From Paenibacillus thermotolerans (lineage in GTDB: Bacteria > Bacillota > Bacilli > Paenibacillales > YIM-B00363): a stretch of DNA of 64,000 nt. The stretch covers positions 213-64,212 of the forward strand of contig NZ_JAQZSG010000029.1 in NCBI RefSeq assembly GCF_028745515.1, in the 5' to 3' direction. The position numbers and the translations under genes were made by a program. This document shows, piece after piece, positions 7,705 through 17,201 of the stretch (its first letter is position 1; every line of letters starts with the position of its first letter). Below the pieces are notes generated by a model that saw only the letters and a list, made by a program, of their open reading frames with translations, had not been told where the DNA came from and made no database searches.

Positions 7705-9457
7705 CCATTGCCAAAGTATACATTTCCGCGTATGTGCCGGCATCCGGCGCAAACCGCGCTATGAGCAGCGTCTCCCTCGACCGGTCGAGCACGCCGGTAC
7801 GAAGCGCCGCATCCAAATCGAACGGAACCTTCTCCAGCATCACCTGCTTGCGGAGCTCCCGTTCGGCCAGTCCCAGCGCGGCGAACGCCGGCGAAACGAT
7901 TCCCGGCTCTTCGGCCAAGCGGCGCATCCAACCGGAATGCTCCTCTTCGGACAGGAGCATGTCCCACCAAATTTTGCGCGGTTTATACTTATGCTGCTTG
8001 AAATAATCGTATTTCATCAGGCCTTCGACAGCATCGGGAGCTTGTGTTCCCCGCGCCGCCAAAAACTGCCGAAGCCGCGTAAACAAATCCTCCAGCTGAT
8101 GCCCGATCCGCTCCCAGCCCCGTTCCTCCCAATACGCTCCGAACTCCTGAAAGAAGTCGAACGCCGACGGAAACTCGCGCTCGATCAAATATTGAACGGT
8201 CTCGTTCATCCGGTGCGCGTTCCAATATTTTTCGAGCACGTCCTCGACCTGCTTGATGCGGACGATGTCGCTGAACGGCAGCACGTCGTTGCCCAAAATT
8301 TCGTAAGGCGCCCGGTCCATGTAAATATAGCCGTGGTCCGCCGCTCTCGCTCGCACCCCGGTTCCCCGCAGCATTTTCAGAAAGCCCAATTGCAGCTCCT
8401 CGGGCCGTAACGCGAACACGTCGTTAAACGTTGTCCGGAACGATTCGTAATTTTCCTCGGGCAGTCCGGCGATTAAATCGAGATGCTGGTCGATTTTGCC
8501 GCTCTCTTTGATTTTCGTCACCGTGCGCGTGAGCTTCGTGAAATTTTGCCTGCGCTGAATGATTTCATTCGTCTCTTCGTTCGTCGACTGCACGCCGATT
8601 TCAAAGCGGAAAATGCCCGGCGGCGCGTGCTCCGACAAATAATCGAGCACCTCCGGCCGCATGATGTCGGCGGTAATTTCGAACTGGAACGTGCAGCCGC
8701 CGTGATTTTCAATCAGAAATTGAAAAATGTCCATCGCATAATCCCGTTTAATATTGAACGTCCGGTCTACGAACTTAATGAGCTTCGCCCCGGAGCGGAT
8801 CAAATGCAGCAAATCCCGCTTCGAACGCTCGATATCGAAATACCGAACCCCTACCTCAATGCTGGATAAACAGAACTGACAAGAAAACGGGCAGCCTCTG
8901 CTCGTTTCGAAATAGACGACCCGCGTCGGCAGCGAGGCCGTGTCCTCAGAGAAGTAATGCGGCGACGGAATATCGTCGAGCTTCAGCTTCGGACGTCCGG
9001 GCATGATGACGGTTTTCCCTTCTTTATCCCGGTACGCAAGGCCGAACACCAGATGAAATTTGCCGCCGCCCTCCGGCGACAGCTCCTGCAGCAAATGATC
9101 GAACGTCTCCTCCCCTTCGCCGACCACGATAAAATCGGCCTCCGGGATGCGCTCCATCCAATATTCCGTATCGTAGGACACTTCCGGACCGCCGAGCACG
9201 ATCTTGATGTCCGGACGAATCTTCTTCAGCATTTGGATAATCGGAATCGTCTCTTCGATGTTCCAAATGTAACAGGAAAAACCGATCACGTCGGGATTGC
9301 GGCGGAACAAGTCCGTCACCACGTTCATCGCCGGATCCTTGATCGTATATTCCGCGATTTCGATATCGAATTTGCCGCCGCTGAACGCCTTCAAATAGCG
9401 AAGGGCGAGCGACATGTGGATATATTTCGCATTAAGGGTTGCAAGAACCGTTTTCAT
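7685..9457 (-). CDS. B12-binding-domain radical SAM protein with DUF4080-like C-terminus
   Basis: 590 residues. The N-terminal third is a cobalamin-binding Rossmann domain (DVIGFSCYIWN, then KIVLGGPEVSYD). The radical SAM cysteines are in SRGCPFSCQFC, at C189, C193 and C196. The C-terminal half matches the DUF4080-type region found after the B12 radical SAM core. Members are predicted methyltransferases or rearrangement enzymes acting on unknown, often cytosolic, substrates. The ATG at 9457 is preceded by AAAGGTAG. The gene is divergent from the Lhr helicase and converges on the GGDEF kinase. Family assignment is firm; the substrate is unknown. Confidence 0.9.
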   Translation of the reverse strand: MKTVLATLNAKYIHMSLALRYLKAFSGGKFDIEIAEYTIKDPAMNVVTDLFRRNPDVIGFSCYIWNIEETIPIIQMLKKIRPDIKIVLGGPEVSYDTEYWMERIPEADFIVVGEGEETFDHLLQELSPEGGGKFHLVFGLAYRDKEGKTVIMPGRPKLKLDDIPSPHYFSEDTASLPTRVVYFETSRGCPFSCQFCLSSIEVGVRYFDIERSKRDLLHLIRSGAKLIKFVDRTFNIKRDYAMDIFQFLIENHGGCTFQFEITADIMRPEVLDYLSEHAPPGIFRFEIGVQSTNEETNEIIQRRQNFTKLTRTVTKIKESGKIDQHLDLIAGLPEENYESFRTTFNDVFALRPEELQLGFLKMLRGTGVRARAADHGYIYMDRAPYEILGNDVLPFSDIVRIKQVEDVLEKYWNAHRMNETVQYLIEREFPSAFDFFQEFGAYWEERGWERIGHQLEDLFTRLRQFLAARGTQAPDAVEGLMKYDYFKQHKYKPRKIWWDMLLSEEEHSGWMRRLAEEPGIVSPAFAALGLAERELRKQVMLEKVPFDLDAALRTGVLDRSRETLLIARFAPDAGTYAEMYTLAMERAVVS

Positions 9458-9623
9458 TATAAAATGCTTCTACCTTTCTCATCATGACTTCCCTCCTATT
9501 GTACCGAAACCGCCGCCCCCTTACAAAAAATAATGATGGCAGTCCGGAGTGTTCCCGTTGCAAATGGCGCGCGGAACATCTACGATCAGCATAATAGATT
9601 GTGTACGAATTGGAGAGATATGG

Positions 9624-12600
9624 ATGCTGCAAACGTTCCATCCGGTGATCGAGCGCTGGTTCCGCCGCTCGTTCGGACAGCCTACCGATGTGCAGACACA
9701 GGCATGGAAAGCGATTCGTTCGGGAGCCCACACGCTGATCGCCGCCCCGACCGGCTCCGGCAAGACGCTGGCTGCGCTGCTTCCGGGCCTGGATGCGATT
9801 GTGAAGGACAAGCTCCGGGGACGGGATTCCGCCCGTCCTGCAGGGGTTCGTGTGCTCTACATCACACCGCTGAAGGCATTGAACAACGATATCCATCATC
9901 ATGTTGCCGGGTTTGCTTCCATGCTGGAGGACATCGCCGCGGAAGCGGACGGGGCATCCGCCGGGGCGTCGGGCGCGGCGTTTGCCGGTGCGTCAAGCGG
10001 GGATTGGCCCGGTATTACGACGGCGGTGCGGACGGGCGATACGCCGCAGAGCACGCGGGCTTCGATGCTGAAGCGCCCGCCCGACCTGCTCGTGACGACG
10101 CCGGAGTCGCTTTATTTACTGCTGCTGTCCGAGAAGAGCAGGGCGATTTTGCGCACGGTCACCCATGTGATCGTGGATGAAATTCACGATTTGGCGCCCG
10201 ATAAGCGGGGAGCGCATCTAAGTCTCTCGCTGGAGCGGCTGAGCGAGCTGTGTGCCGAGGACCGAGGTATCGGCGGTACGGGCGATTCGGGACCGCAGCG
10301 GATCGGGGTTTCCGCCACGCAGAAGCCGCTCGAGACGGCCGCGTTGTTTCTTGCGGGCTGGAACGATGCCGGTGAGCCGCGGAAGACCGTGATCGTGGAA
10401 AGCGCTATGGACAAAACGTTCGACGTGAAAGTCACGATGCCCGACCCGACGGTTCCGGGGAAGGACCGCGACGCCGTCTGGCAGTCGCTGACCGAACGCA
10501 TTATGCAGCTGCTCGGGAACGCTCGTACAGGGTTAATTTTCGTCAATAACCGTCGAATGAGCGAGCGGCTTGTGCTGCGGCTCAACGACCGGTACGGCGA
10601 CGGGTTTGCGCGCGCCCATCACGGGAGCGTATCGCGGGAGCGGCGGCTTGAGGCGGAGCGGCTGCTCAAGGCGGGCGAGCTGCGGTGCCTGGTGGCCACC
10701 TCGTCGCTCGAGCTCGGCATCGACGTCGGGCATATCGGCGTCGTGCTGCAGATCGACTCGCCCGGCAGCGCCGCCTCCGGCATTCAGCGGATCGGGCGGG
10801 CCGGGCACGGCGTCGGCGACGTCAGCGTCGGCCGCATCATCGTGCGCGGACGGAGCCAGCTGCCGGAGACCGCGGTGCTGTCGCGGCAAATCCGGACGCG
10901 GGACATCGAGACGATCCGGCTGCCGGACGCGCCGCAGGATGTGCTGTGCCAGCAGCTGACCGCATATGCGGCTTCCGTGCCGGGGCAGGCTGTTGACCTT
11001 GGGCATCTTGAAGCGCTCCTTCGCCGCAGCGCCGTTTATCATGAGGTGCCGCGGGAGAAGCTGGAACGGCTGCTCGGCATGCTGTCGGGCTATTATCCTT
11101 TTGTTCGCCCTCTTCTGGATTGGGATCGCGCAGCGGGAGTCATGAGAGCACGCAGCAATACGCGGATGGCGGCGTTAATGGGCACCGGGACGATTCCGTC
11201 CAGCGCGAACTATCCCGTGTACCATGCCGACACCCGCATCCAGCTCGGCGATTTGGAGGAGGAATTCGTGCACGAATCGAGAGTCGGCGACGTGTTTCAG
11301 CTCGGCGCTCACTCTTGGATGATCAAGGAGATCAAACACGACCGTGTTGTCGTTGGAGAGGCGCGGAACCGGTTCAGCGAGATCCCGTTTTGGCGGGGGG
11401 ATAACGGCGGCCGCTCCTTCGCCCTCGGGGAGGAAATCGGGCGGTTTGTCGAGCTTCTTCAGATGAGGATCGAGGCCGAAGCGCCGGATGAGTTCACGTT
11501 CGAGTGGCTGAGGGACGATTACGGCTTGGACGCCGTTGCGGCCGAGGAAATCGTCGACCTTGTCCGCAGACAAAATACGGTTTCCCGAATGCCCACCCGC
11601 CGGACGATCGTTGCTGAGGTGTTTCGGGACATAACGAACCAAGCGCATCTCGTGATCCACAATTATTGGGGGCGGCGAGTGAACCAAGCTTGGCTGATTG
11701 CGCTGCAGCACGAGTGGTCGGCGTTTCTCCCTTATGTCCCTTACGGGAATGCGAAGGATAACGGGATTGAGATCATTTTTCAGGAGTGGGAGTCGTCTTG
11801 GATTCATCGGTTATGGAATGTGACGGCGGACAAAGCGAGAGCCGCACTGATCGAGGCGACGCCGGGGGCCGCGATGTTTGCGATGTCGTTTCGCCGCATG
11901 GCGGAGACGGCGCTGCTGCTGCAGCGCGGCTTCGCGCGAGTCCCCTCATGGCAGAAGCGCATCCGGGGCGAGGAGCTGCTGCGGGAGTCGCTGCCTTTTG
12001 CCGGAGAGTTTCCGTTGTTTCAGGCCGCGCTCGACGAATGTCTGAACGAGCACCTGGATGCGGCAAATTTGGAGTCGGTGCTTGTTCGTTTGCATGCGGG
12101 GGATATTTCCGTTGTCGTGACGGAAAGCGACGTCCCTTCCCCGCTCGCGGCGCAGTTTACGATGGATTATGTCGGGCAGATGATCTATGAAGGAGATGCG
12201 CCGAGCGAAGATTTACAGCGCCAGCTGCTGAGCGTCAGCCGCGAGCTGGCGGGCGGCGTGTTCGGCGCCGTGCCTCGGGGCGGCATTGAGCCTGCCGTCG
12301 TGGAGGCGGAGCGGAAGCGGCTCGAGCAAGCCGGCGTGGACGGCGGGAAGGCGGACGATCTGATCGCGCTGCTGAAGCGGCGCGGCGACCTGACCATGCG
12401 GCAAATCGCCGCTTGGGGCGGCGACGCTGCCGCCGGCTGGGTCGCGGAGATGGCTGCCGCCGGCCGAATCTCGCCGGTAGTCATCGCCGGCGAGGAGCGC
12501 TGGATCGTCAGCGACGAGACGGATACGTACGCGCGGTTTCCGGACGACGGGACGGCGGCGGCTTTTGTGCTGCTGCGGTGGATCGACCGGCAGATTGCGT

Positions 12601-14009
12601 TCACGCGGCAAGAGCTCCAGGAGCGGTATGCGCTGAGCGAGGACTTCGCGGAGGAGCAGATGCGCCGGTGGAGGAGCGAGCAGCGGATCGTCCCCGCTCC
12701 GTTCGCGGAGCCGGGGGAGACGACGCTGTGGTCCAGCGCCAAGGTGTCCTCCCGCATCGTGCGGCTGTCGTTGTCGGCCATACGCGAAGCCGGGGCGCCC
12801 GTCCGCGCGGACCGTTGGACGCGGCGGCTGCTCGCGCGGCACGGTATGGCTGCGGAGGCGGGCTCGGGCTCGGCCACACCTTCACCCGAGCTGAGGAGAG
12901 TGCTCGAGTTGCTTCAAGGGCTGTTTTTACCCGTGTCACATTGGGAAAGCATCGTCTTCCCTGCCCGGATTCCCGGCTACCGCAAGGAAGACCTCGACTA
13001 CTTGTGTTCATCCGGCGAAGTCGTATGGGTCGGTCAGCGTTCCGCCGGAGAGAAGGAGGGCCGGATCGCTTTCTTCTTCGCGGAGAATACGGCGCTGCTC
13101 GGCGGTCTTCCTGCTGCTTCGGGGGAGACCGCCCAGCCGGAGCTGCTTGCGCTGCTGCAAGAGCGCGGCGCGTCATTCTTGACGCGCCTGTCGTCCGACT
13201 CGGGCCTCCCGCCGTCGGAGCTGCTGCCGAAGCTGGTCGACCTCGTCTGGGAAGGCCGCGTCGCGAACGACAGCTTCGCCCCGATCCGCAACTATTTGCT
13301 GGCCAAGGGCAAGCTGAATCCGAAGCTCGGATCGGGGCTCGGCCGATGGTACGCGATTGACCGCTCCCCGAATCATGTGCCCGCCGAGGAGTGTGCGCTC
13401 GCTTGGGCGAAGCAGCTGCTGCACTGCCACGGCATGCTGACGAAAGACATCGTCGCGCAGTACGCCCCCTATTCGTGGGAAGAGCTGCTTCCGGTGCTGA
13501 AGCGTCTGGAGGAATGGGGCATGCTTACGCGCGGCTTGTTTATAGAAGGCGCCGCTGCGCTGCAATTCATGGAGCACGATGCGGTCGACGCCCTGCGCAA
13601 AGACGCCGGGGATTCGCAGGGTCTGCAGCTTGCCGATGACGAGCTGATCATCGTCAATGCCGTCGATCCTGCGAATCCTTACGGCATTGCGCTGCCTTGG
13701 CCGGAGCATCCTCAAGCGAAGTTTGCCCGCAAGAGCGGCAATCAGCTCATTCTGCGCGGCAGCCGGCCGGTGTATTGGTTCGAGTCGAACGGCAAGCACA
13801 TCGTGCGCCTCTCCGACGACAACGAACCGGTCGACGGCTTGGTGCCGGTGTTCCGCCGCTTGCTGCGCCGCCAAGGCTTGAAGCGCATCGTGATCGATAC
13901 GTGGAACGGCCGTAAGGCGGTCGATTCGGCGGATATGGCCGCCTTGCTCGATCGCGGCGCGGAGCGCGACCGCGGCTCGATCGTCCTGTGGCCGAGCACG
14001 CTGAACTAG
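9624..14009 (+). CDS. lhr: Lhr-type long helicase (DEAD/DEAH superfamily 2)
   Basis: 1461 residues from ATG 9624, preceded by GGAGAG seven bases upstream; an open frame continues to 9549 without a ribosome site. Lhr proteins are 3'-5' DNA/RNA-DNA helicases linked to repair. Motifs: Walker A APTGSGKT (41-48), TTPES (158-162), DEIH (185-188), SATQKP, the HHGSVSRERR region, SSLELGID and QRIGRAGHG near 388. The core is followed by winged-helix and DEAD/H-associated regions (EFTFEWLRDDYG, HNYWGRRVNQAW). The C-terminal extension reaches the length of bacterial long Lhr. An Ala/Gly/Ser-rich stretch at about residues 106-125 interrupts the core between the first two motifs. It is flanked by a divergent radical SAM gene and a repeat-rich spacer. 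Confidence 0.92.
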   Translation: MLQTFHPVIERWFRRSFGQPTDVQTQAWKAIRSGAHTLIAAPTGSGKTLAALLPGLDAIVKDKLRGRDSARPAGVRVLYITPLKALNNDIHHHVAGFASMLEDIAAEADGASAGASGAAFAGASSGDWPGITTAVRTGDTPQSTRASMLKRPPDLLVTTPESLYLLLLSEKSRAILRTVTHVIVDEIHDLAPDKRGAHLSLSLERLSELCAEDRGIGGTGDSGPQRIGVSATQKPLETAALFLAGWNDAGEPRKTVIVESAMDKTFDVKVTMPDPTVPGKDRDAVWQSLTERIMQLLGNARTGLIFVNNRRMSERLVLRLNDRYGDGFARAHHGSVSRERRLEAERLLKAGELRCLVATSSLELGIDVGHIGVVLQIDSPGSAASGIQRIGRAGHGVGDVSVGRIIVRGRSQLPETAVLSRQIRTRDIETIRLPDAPQDVLCQQLTAYAASVPGQAVDLGHLEALLRRSAVYHEVPREKLERLLGMLSGYYPFVRPLLDWDRAAGVMRARSNTRMAALMGTGTIPSSANYPVYHADTRIQLGDLEEEFVHESRVGDVFQLGAHSWMIKEIKHDRVVVGEARNRFSEIPFWRGDNGGRSFALGEEIGRFVELLQMRIEAEAPDEFTFEWLRDDYGLDAVAAEEIVDLVRRQNTVSRMPTRRTIVAEVFRDITNQAHLVIHNYWGRRVNQAWLIALQHEWSAFLPYVPYGNAKDNGIEIIFQEWESSWIHRLWNVTADKARAALIEATPGAAMFAMSFRRMAETALLLQRGFARVPSWQKRIRGEELLRESLPFAGEFPLFQAALDECLNEHLDAANLESVLVRLHAGDISVVVTESDVPSPLAAQFTMDYVGQMIYEGDAPSEDLQRQLLSVSRELAGGVFGAVPRGGIEPAVVEAERKRLEQAGVDGGKADDLIALLKRRGDLTMRQIAAWGGDAAAGWVAEMAAAGRISPVVIAGEERWIVSDETDTYARFPDDGTAAAFVLLRWIDRQIAFTRQELQERYALSEDFAEEQMRRWRSEQRIVPAPFAEPGETTLWSSAKVSSRIVRLSLSAIREAGAPVRADRWTRRLLARHGMAAEAGSGSATPSPELRRVLELLQGLFLPVSHWESIVFPARIPGYRKEDLDYLCSSGEVVWVGQRSAGEKEGRIAFFFAENTALLGGLPAASGETAQPELLALLQERGASFLTRLSSDSGLPPSELLPKLVDLVWEGRVANDSFAPIRNYLLAKGKLNPKLGSGLGRWYAIDRSPNHVPAEECALAWAKQLLHCHGMLTKDIVAQYAPYSWEELLPVLKRLEEWGMLTRGLFIEGAAALQFMEHDAVDALRKDAGDSQGLQLADDELIIVNAVDPANPYGIALPWPEHPQAKFARKSGNQLILRGSRPVYWFESNGKHIVRLSDDNEPVDGLVPVFRRLLRRQGLKRIVIDTWNGRKAVDSADMAALLDRGAERDRGSIVLWPSTLN

Positions 14010-14023
14010 CACAACGACGATGA

Positions 14024-14144
14024 ATCGGGTTAGCACCGAAATGTGGCGTTAACCCGATCGCATCAGCCTGAGACTGTTAGCACCAAAAGTTGGTACTAAC
14101 CCTACCTCAAGCCCGCCGCATGACCGAGTTAGCACCAAAAACTC
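14024..14144. repeat. Palindrome family 1 (GTTAGCACC units), three copies
   Basis: Three imperfect palindromes share the core GTTAGCACC. At 14024-14058, ATCGGGTTA pairs with TAACCCGAT. At 14076-14100, GTTAGCACCA faces TGGTACTAAC. At 14126-14144, GAGTT pairs with AACTC around AGCACCAAA. They could form RNA hairpins downstream of the helicase gene. No T-run makes any of them a standard terminator. Confidence 0.75.
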
Positions 14145-14294
14145 TCATGTCCTTGCGGACACCACCAGGTATGAAAAGTCCGATTTTTGGCTGTACTGTC
14201 GGTGCTTCCGATACTGCCGATGCTGCCGGTATCGCCAGTCCTGCCGGTATCGCCGGTTACCGCCGCTTCCAAAACTGACGCGAATCGCTTCGGT
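14145..14294. other. Spacer with GCCGGTATCGCC reiterations
   Basis: No gene is supported. Between about 14193 and 14262 the unit CTGCCGGTATCGCC and degenerate forms recur, giving a patch of simple-sequence-like DNA between the two palindrome families. Confidence 0.5.
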
Positions 14295-14485
14295 GCTAAC
14301 GGAACCGGATGTCCGCTAATTTTGTCGAAACCGGGTAAAAGGGCCTATTAGCGGAACCGAATGTCCGCTAATTCGCTTGAATCGCCGGCAATTGGCCGTT
14401 TTCGGGCGATTAGCGGACACCTTGTTCCGTTAAGTCGCAGCTTTTAGGGATGAGGCGGTTTTTAGCGGACATTTCGTTCCGTTAA
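14295..14485. repeat. Palindrome family 2 (TTAGCGGA / TCCGYTAA units), four copies
   Basis: Four 25-26 base units lie at 14295-14320, 14347-14372, 14409-14433 and 14461-14485, spaced 52, 62 and 52 bases. Each pairs a TTAGCGGA-like (or TAACGGAA) half with TCCGCTAA or TCCGTTAA around a short variable centre. The first two and last two are in opposite orientation: GGAAC...TGTCCGC versus GCGGACA...GTTCCGT. The remaining bases to the cupin gene show nothing further. Confidence 0.8.
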
Positions 14486-14595
14486 CTCCCGGCGGCCACG
14501 GGGCGTTTACACCGGAAAGTACGAACAAGTTCCAGAGTGTTTGTCACCTCGCTATATCGAGGAATCCTGCCCAGGCGATCCAAATCGTTAATTAC

Positions 14596-14937
14596 CTAAC
14601 CCATTACAACTCTATCCCCTCTGCTATTCGGGTGAGAAATCACCAAAAACTCAATAGGATGATTCGTCTTGTTAAACATTTGGTGCCCGACGAAAGGAGG
14701 AATTTCTATTCCCTCTTGTTCATGTAAAATAACCTCCTCGCCATCTACCTCCATCGTTGCGATACCCGATAAGACAAAGAAAAATTGCCGTGCGTCCTGA
14801 TGATAATGTTTAACTTCCGAGGTATTGGCCGGCATTCTTTCATGAATAATGCTTAAACCCTGGTGTTTCACTAAATGCCACCCGTCACATCGTTCTCCCC
14901 ATGTATAATGTTCGGCATTGCTTTTACTTATCTTCAT
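14596..14937 (-). CDS. Cupin-domain protein
   Basis: 113 residues from ATG 14937 (MKISKSNAEHYTWG...). A start at ATG 14970 would add eleven residues but has no ribosome site. Cupin motif 1 appears as SEVKHYHQDARQFFFVLSG, with metal-ligand His residues and a Gln/Glu position. Motif 2 appears as GIEIPPFVGHQMFN. Small single-cupin proteins of this type are often sugar- or mannose-phosphate-like binding or isomerase proteins, but the substrate cannot be read here. It is the last gene of the minus-strand operon with the broken EamA gene, 44 bases downstream of it. Confidence 0.8.
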   Translation of the reverse strand: MKISKSNAEHYTWGERCDGWHLVKHQGLSIIHERMPANTSEVKHYHQDARQFFFVLSGIATMEVDGEEVILHEQEGIEIPPFVGHQMFNKTNHPIEFLVISHPNSRGDRVVMG

Positions 14938-14981
14938 CCCATCAACCGCCCTATCGAATGATTTGAACATCGTCGGTTTAA

Positions 14982-15885
14982 CTATAACTCTTCAGCCCTC
15001 CGAGCCAACGACGATCGGCCATAGACGCCGCGAAACATATTAGCGTTCATGATTAGCAGCCCGGTAATCGAAAACAAAGCTCCTATAAGAACGTACATAG
15101 TAAACCGTTCACCCAAGAACATTACGCCGGCCATAGAGGCAATGATTGGGCTTATGATCGTCCATGTGCTTGGAAATAACGCATCCGACTCGCGGATTAA
15201 CCAATAATAGACGTTGGATGCCAGTATGGAGGCGACGATGCCGAGATAAATAATGCTTGTCCATGCTGCGAACGACTGATGTAAAGAAATACTGCCGTGC
15301 TCCAAAAGCAATGAAAGCAGCAATAAGAACCCGCTGGCGAACCCCATTTGCAAGCCGTTAAACAACGACGGCGACATGCTGCCCCCCAGCACTTTCTTTG
15401 ATCGAACCGCCCCATAGGCGAACCCGAATTCGCTAAGGAGAATAAATATGTTAGCCCAAAAGCTCTGTCCCCCACCAGATAGACCGTTAATATCGGGGAA
15501 CAAAACTAGGCCCAATCCAATCAGTGAAAGCAGGAGTCCGACCCATTGGAGTACTTTGAGTCTGCTGAAGATCGCGACAAAGGCCGGCGCCGATGAATTT
15601 TGGGGAGAGCAGCATATATCGTCAGGTGTTACATCATTGCTTGAGCGCCGCAAACGGAATTGTCGTCATCAACAATCCAAGAAACGCAATGTTGGCATAC
15701 GTCTTCAAACTGTTTGGAAACGCCGCTCCTCGAATGGAAAGGTATGCGAGAATGGCAAGACTCGCTATTAAAAATCGCAAAGCGGCCATCCACAGCGGCG
15801 GCACCCCTTCGTTCAGACCGATTTTTATGGCCATAAACGTTGTTCCAAACACCAGACACATGAATAGATATGCTAGTAAGTGCAT
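14982..15885 (-). pseudogene. EamA-family (DMT) transporter, broken by an internal inversion
   Basis: The first fragment starts at ATG 15885 after GGGGGAGAG. It encodes 83 residues (MHLLAYLFMCLVFGTTFMAI...) and stops after TIPFAALKQ at 15634. A second frame resumes at APAFVAIFSRLK and runs to 14982 with the rest of the first EamA repeat and the whole second repeat. Together they make a normal ten-helix drug/metabolite transporter missing about 18 residues. On the opposite strand at 15598-15642 the DNA reads FWGEQHISSGVTSLL, the conserved segment expected exactly there. The block is flanked by the inverted repeats CGGCGC (15585-15590) and GCGCCG (15645-15650). The gene appears inactivated by inversion of this block plus a small indel. 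Confidence 0.8.
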
Positions 15886-15910
15886 ACTCTCCCCCTATCT
15901 CCATTTAGGG

Positions 15911-16456
15911 CTATATCCAAAAGGTCGGATACTTTCTTTTCACATCTAAATTGTTCACGATCAGAGCTATTAGCACGATCAAGATCGATCCCAGCAAAAC
16001 AGGCGCAATAAGAAATATCCACCCGCTTCCCGCCAAAATAACAACGATCGGGTCCGCCCCCGCCGGCGGATGGGTTGTCTTCGTCAGCATCGTGGCCAAT
16101 ATCGAGAGTCCGACAGCAAGCGCAAGAACCCAAGCGGCTTGTCCGAATACATGATACATGAATAGTCCGACAAAAGTGGATACTAGATGGCCGCCCACTA
16201 TATTTCTGGGTTGCGACAACGGAGCGTCCCAAACGCCGAATGCGAGCACGCAGCTGGCTCCGAAGGGCGCCATAAGCCATAATGAGGAAGTCCATCCGGT
16301 CAACAAGGCTAATGTGCCGATACTCATAAATCCTCCGATAAAGCCGAACAAAGCATTCCGCGGGACAACCTTCAGCGGTGAACGCGCATTCGTCTTCATT
16401 TTCTTAAAAATATCCTTTACAGTTTCCCTAGGTTGTTGCAGAGAGACTTCCTCCAT
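15911..16456 (-). CDS. HPP-family membrane protein
   Basis: 181 residues with four predicted membrane helices and the family signature KTTHPPAGADP near residue 128; the family is named for His-Pro-Pro. APFGASCVLAF and GGHLVSTFVG are also typical. Distant relatives have been linked to nitrite transport in chloroplasts and cyanobacteria, but the bacterial function is not established. ATG 16456 follows GAGGAGTGAACAT. The gene lies in a minus operon between the NAD(P)-binding protein and the broken EamA gene (26 bases downstream). Confidence 0.85.
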   Translation of the reverse strand: MEEVSLQQPRETVKDIFKKMKTNARSPLKVVPRNALFGFIGGFMSIGTLALLTGWTSSLWLMAPFGASCVLAFGVWDAPLSQPRNIVGGHLVSTFVGLFMYHVFGQAAWVLALAVGLSILATMLTKTTHPPAGADPIVVILAGSGWIFLIAPVLLGSILIVLIALIVNNLDVKRKYPTFWI

Positions 16457-16493
16457 ATGTTCACTCCTCTATTCCATTACAATAAGATCTATA

Positions 16494-17126
16494 TTATTGT
16501 TCCGAACCGAACAGGCGGAATGACACATACGGGTAATGACCCTCGCGCAGCGCCACCTCCCGCTCGAAGAGCGTCATCCGTTCGATTGTCCGATTATTGG
16601 CTAACGCCCCTCCATCGATGACCCGGAAAGGCAACCGATCGAATAAGTTAATAACAATACGTTTGGCATCCTCATAGTCGCTTGTTACATATACATCGCT
16701 CATTAAACCGTTATGGACAGGCTGCTCCAATACTTTAAAGTACGTATTTTTAAACGCCCCTACAATGTTAGATTCCGGCAATACACGCTGAAGCTCTTCT
16801 GCTGCCGACATTCCCCATGGAAGCTCAAAATCGGAAAAGTCCGCCGTGAACGGATTCGCCGGGTCGATAACGATTTTACCGGTTAGCTGTTCTCGATTTG
16901 CTTCGGCCCATGGAATCAGATCCCTAAACCACATCGTGTGAAAAATAACATCTGAAGCAAGGGCCTCATCGTACGAAACGGCCTTCGTATTTTCAATACC
17001 GTTCTCCCGAATTATTTTTTTCGCTTTTTCAGGCGTTCGCGACCCCCATAATAAAGGCATTTGTTTGCTTAAAACACTTACTAGGCCTTTTCCCATTCTT
17101 CCTGTCCCTAATACGCTTACTCTCAT
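16494..17126 (-). CDS. NAD(P)-binding protein, F420-dependent-reductase-like
   Basis: 210 residues from ATG 17126 (MRVSVLGTGRMGKGLVSVLS), which places AGAGGGG nine bases upstream; further ATGs at 17135 and 17147 are possible. The GxGxxG nucleotide-binding loop is VLGTGRMG. The SRTPEKA strand-2 end suggests NADPH preference. The rest resembles NADPH-dependent F420 reductase/NPD proteins (VIDPANPF, IVGAFKNTYF). Such proteins in Firmicutes lacking F420 are oxidoreductases of unknown substrate. It is the first gene of a minus operon (HPP, EamA, cupin) divergent from a LysR gene, so that regulator probably controls it. Confidence 0.82.
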   Translation of the reverse strand: MRVSVLGTGRMGKGLVSVLSKQMPLLWGSRTPEKAKKIIRENGIENTKAVSYDEALASDVIFHTMWFRDLIPWAEANREQLTGKIVIDPANPFTADFSDFELPWGMSAAEELQRVLPESNIVGAFKNTYFKVLEQPVHNGLMSDVYVTSDYEDAKRIVINLFDRLPFRVIDGGALANNRTIERMTLFEREVALREGHYPYVSFRLFGSEQ

Positions 17127-17201
17127 TTCATTCATCCCCTCTCTCATTGATCCGTAGCTTATCACCAACACCAATGAGGATGAACAATCAATCGGTTGCA
17201 G

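Noticed and set aside
14024-14485. CRISPR array
   Set aside because: The repeats are palindromic in themselves, change orientation, and are not separated by unique equal-length spacers; no cas gene is present.
15448-15771. 107-codon plus-strand ORF over the EamA gene
   Set aside because: Only its short middle stretch resembles a protein family, and that is explained by an inversion; the rest is antisense to transporter sequence.
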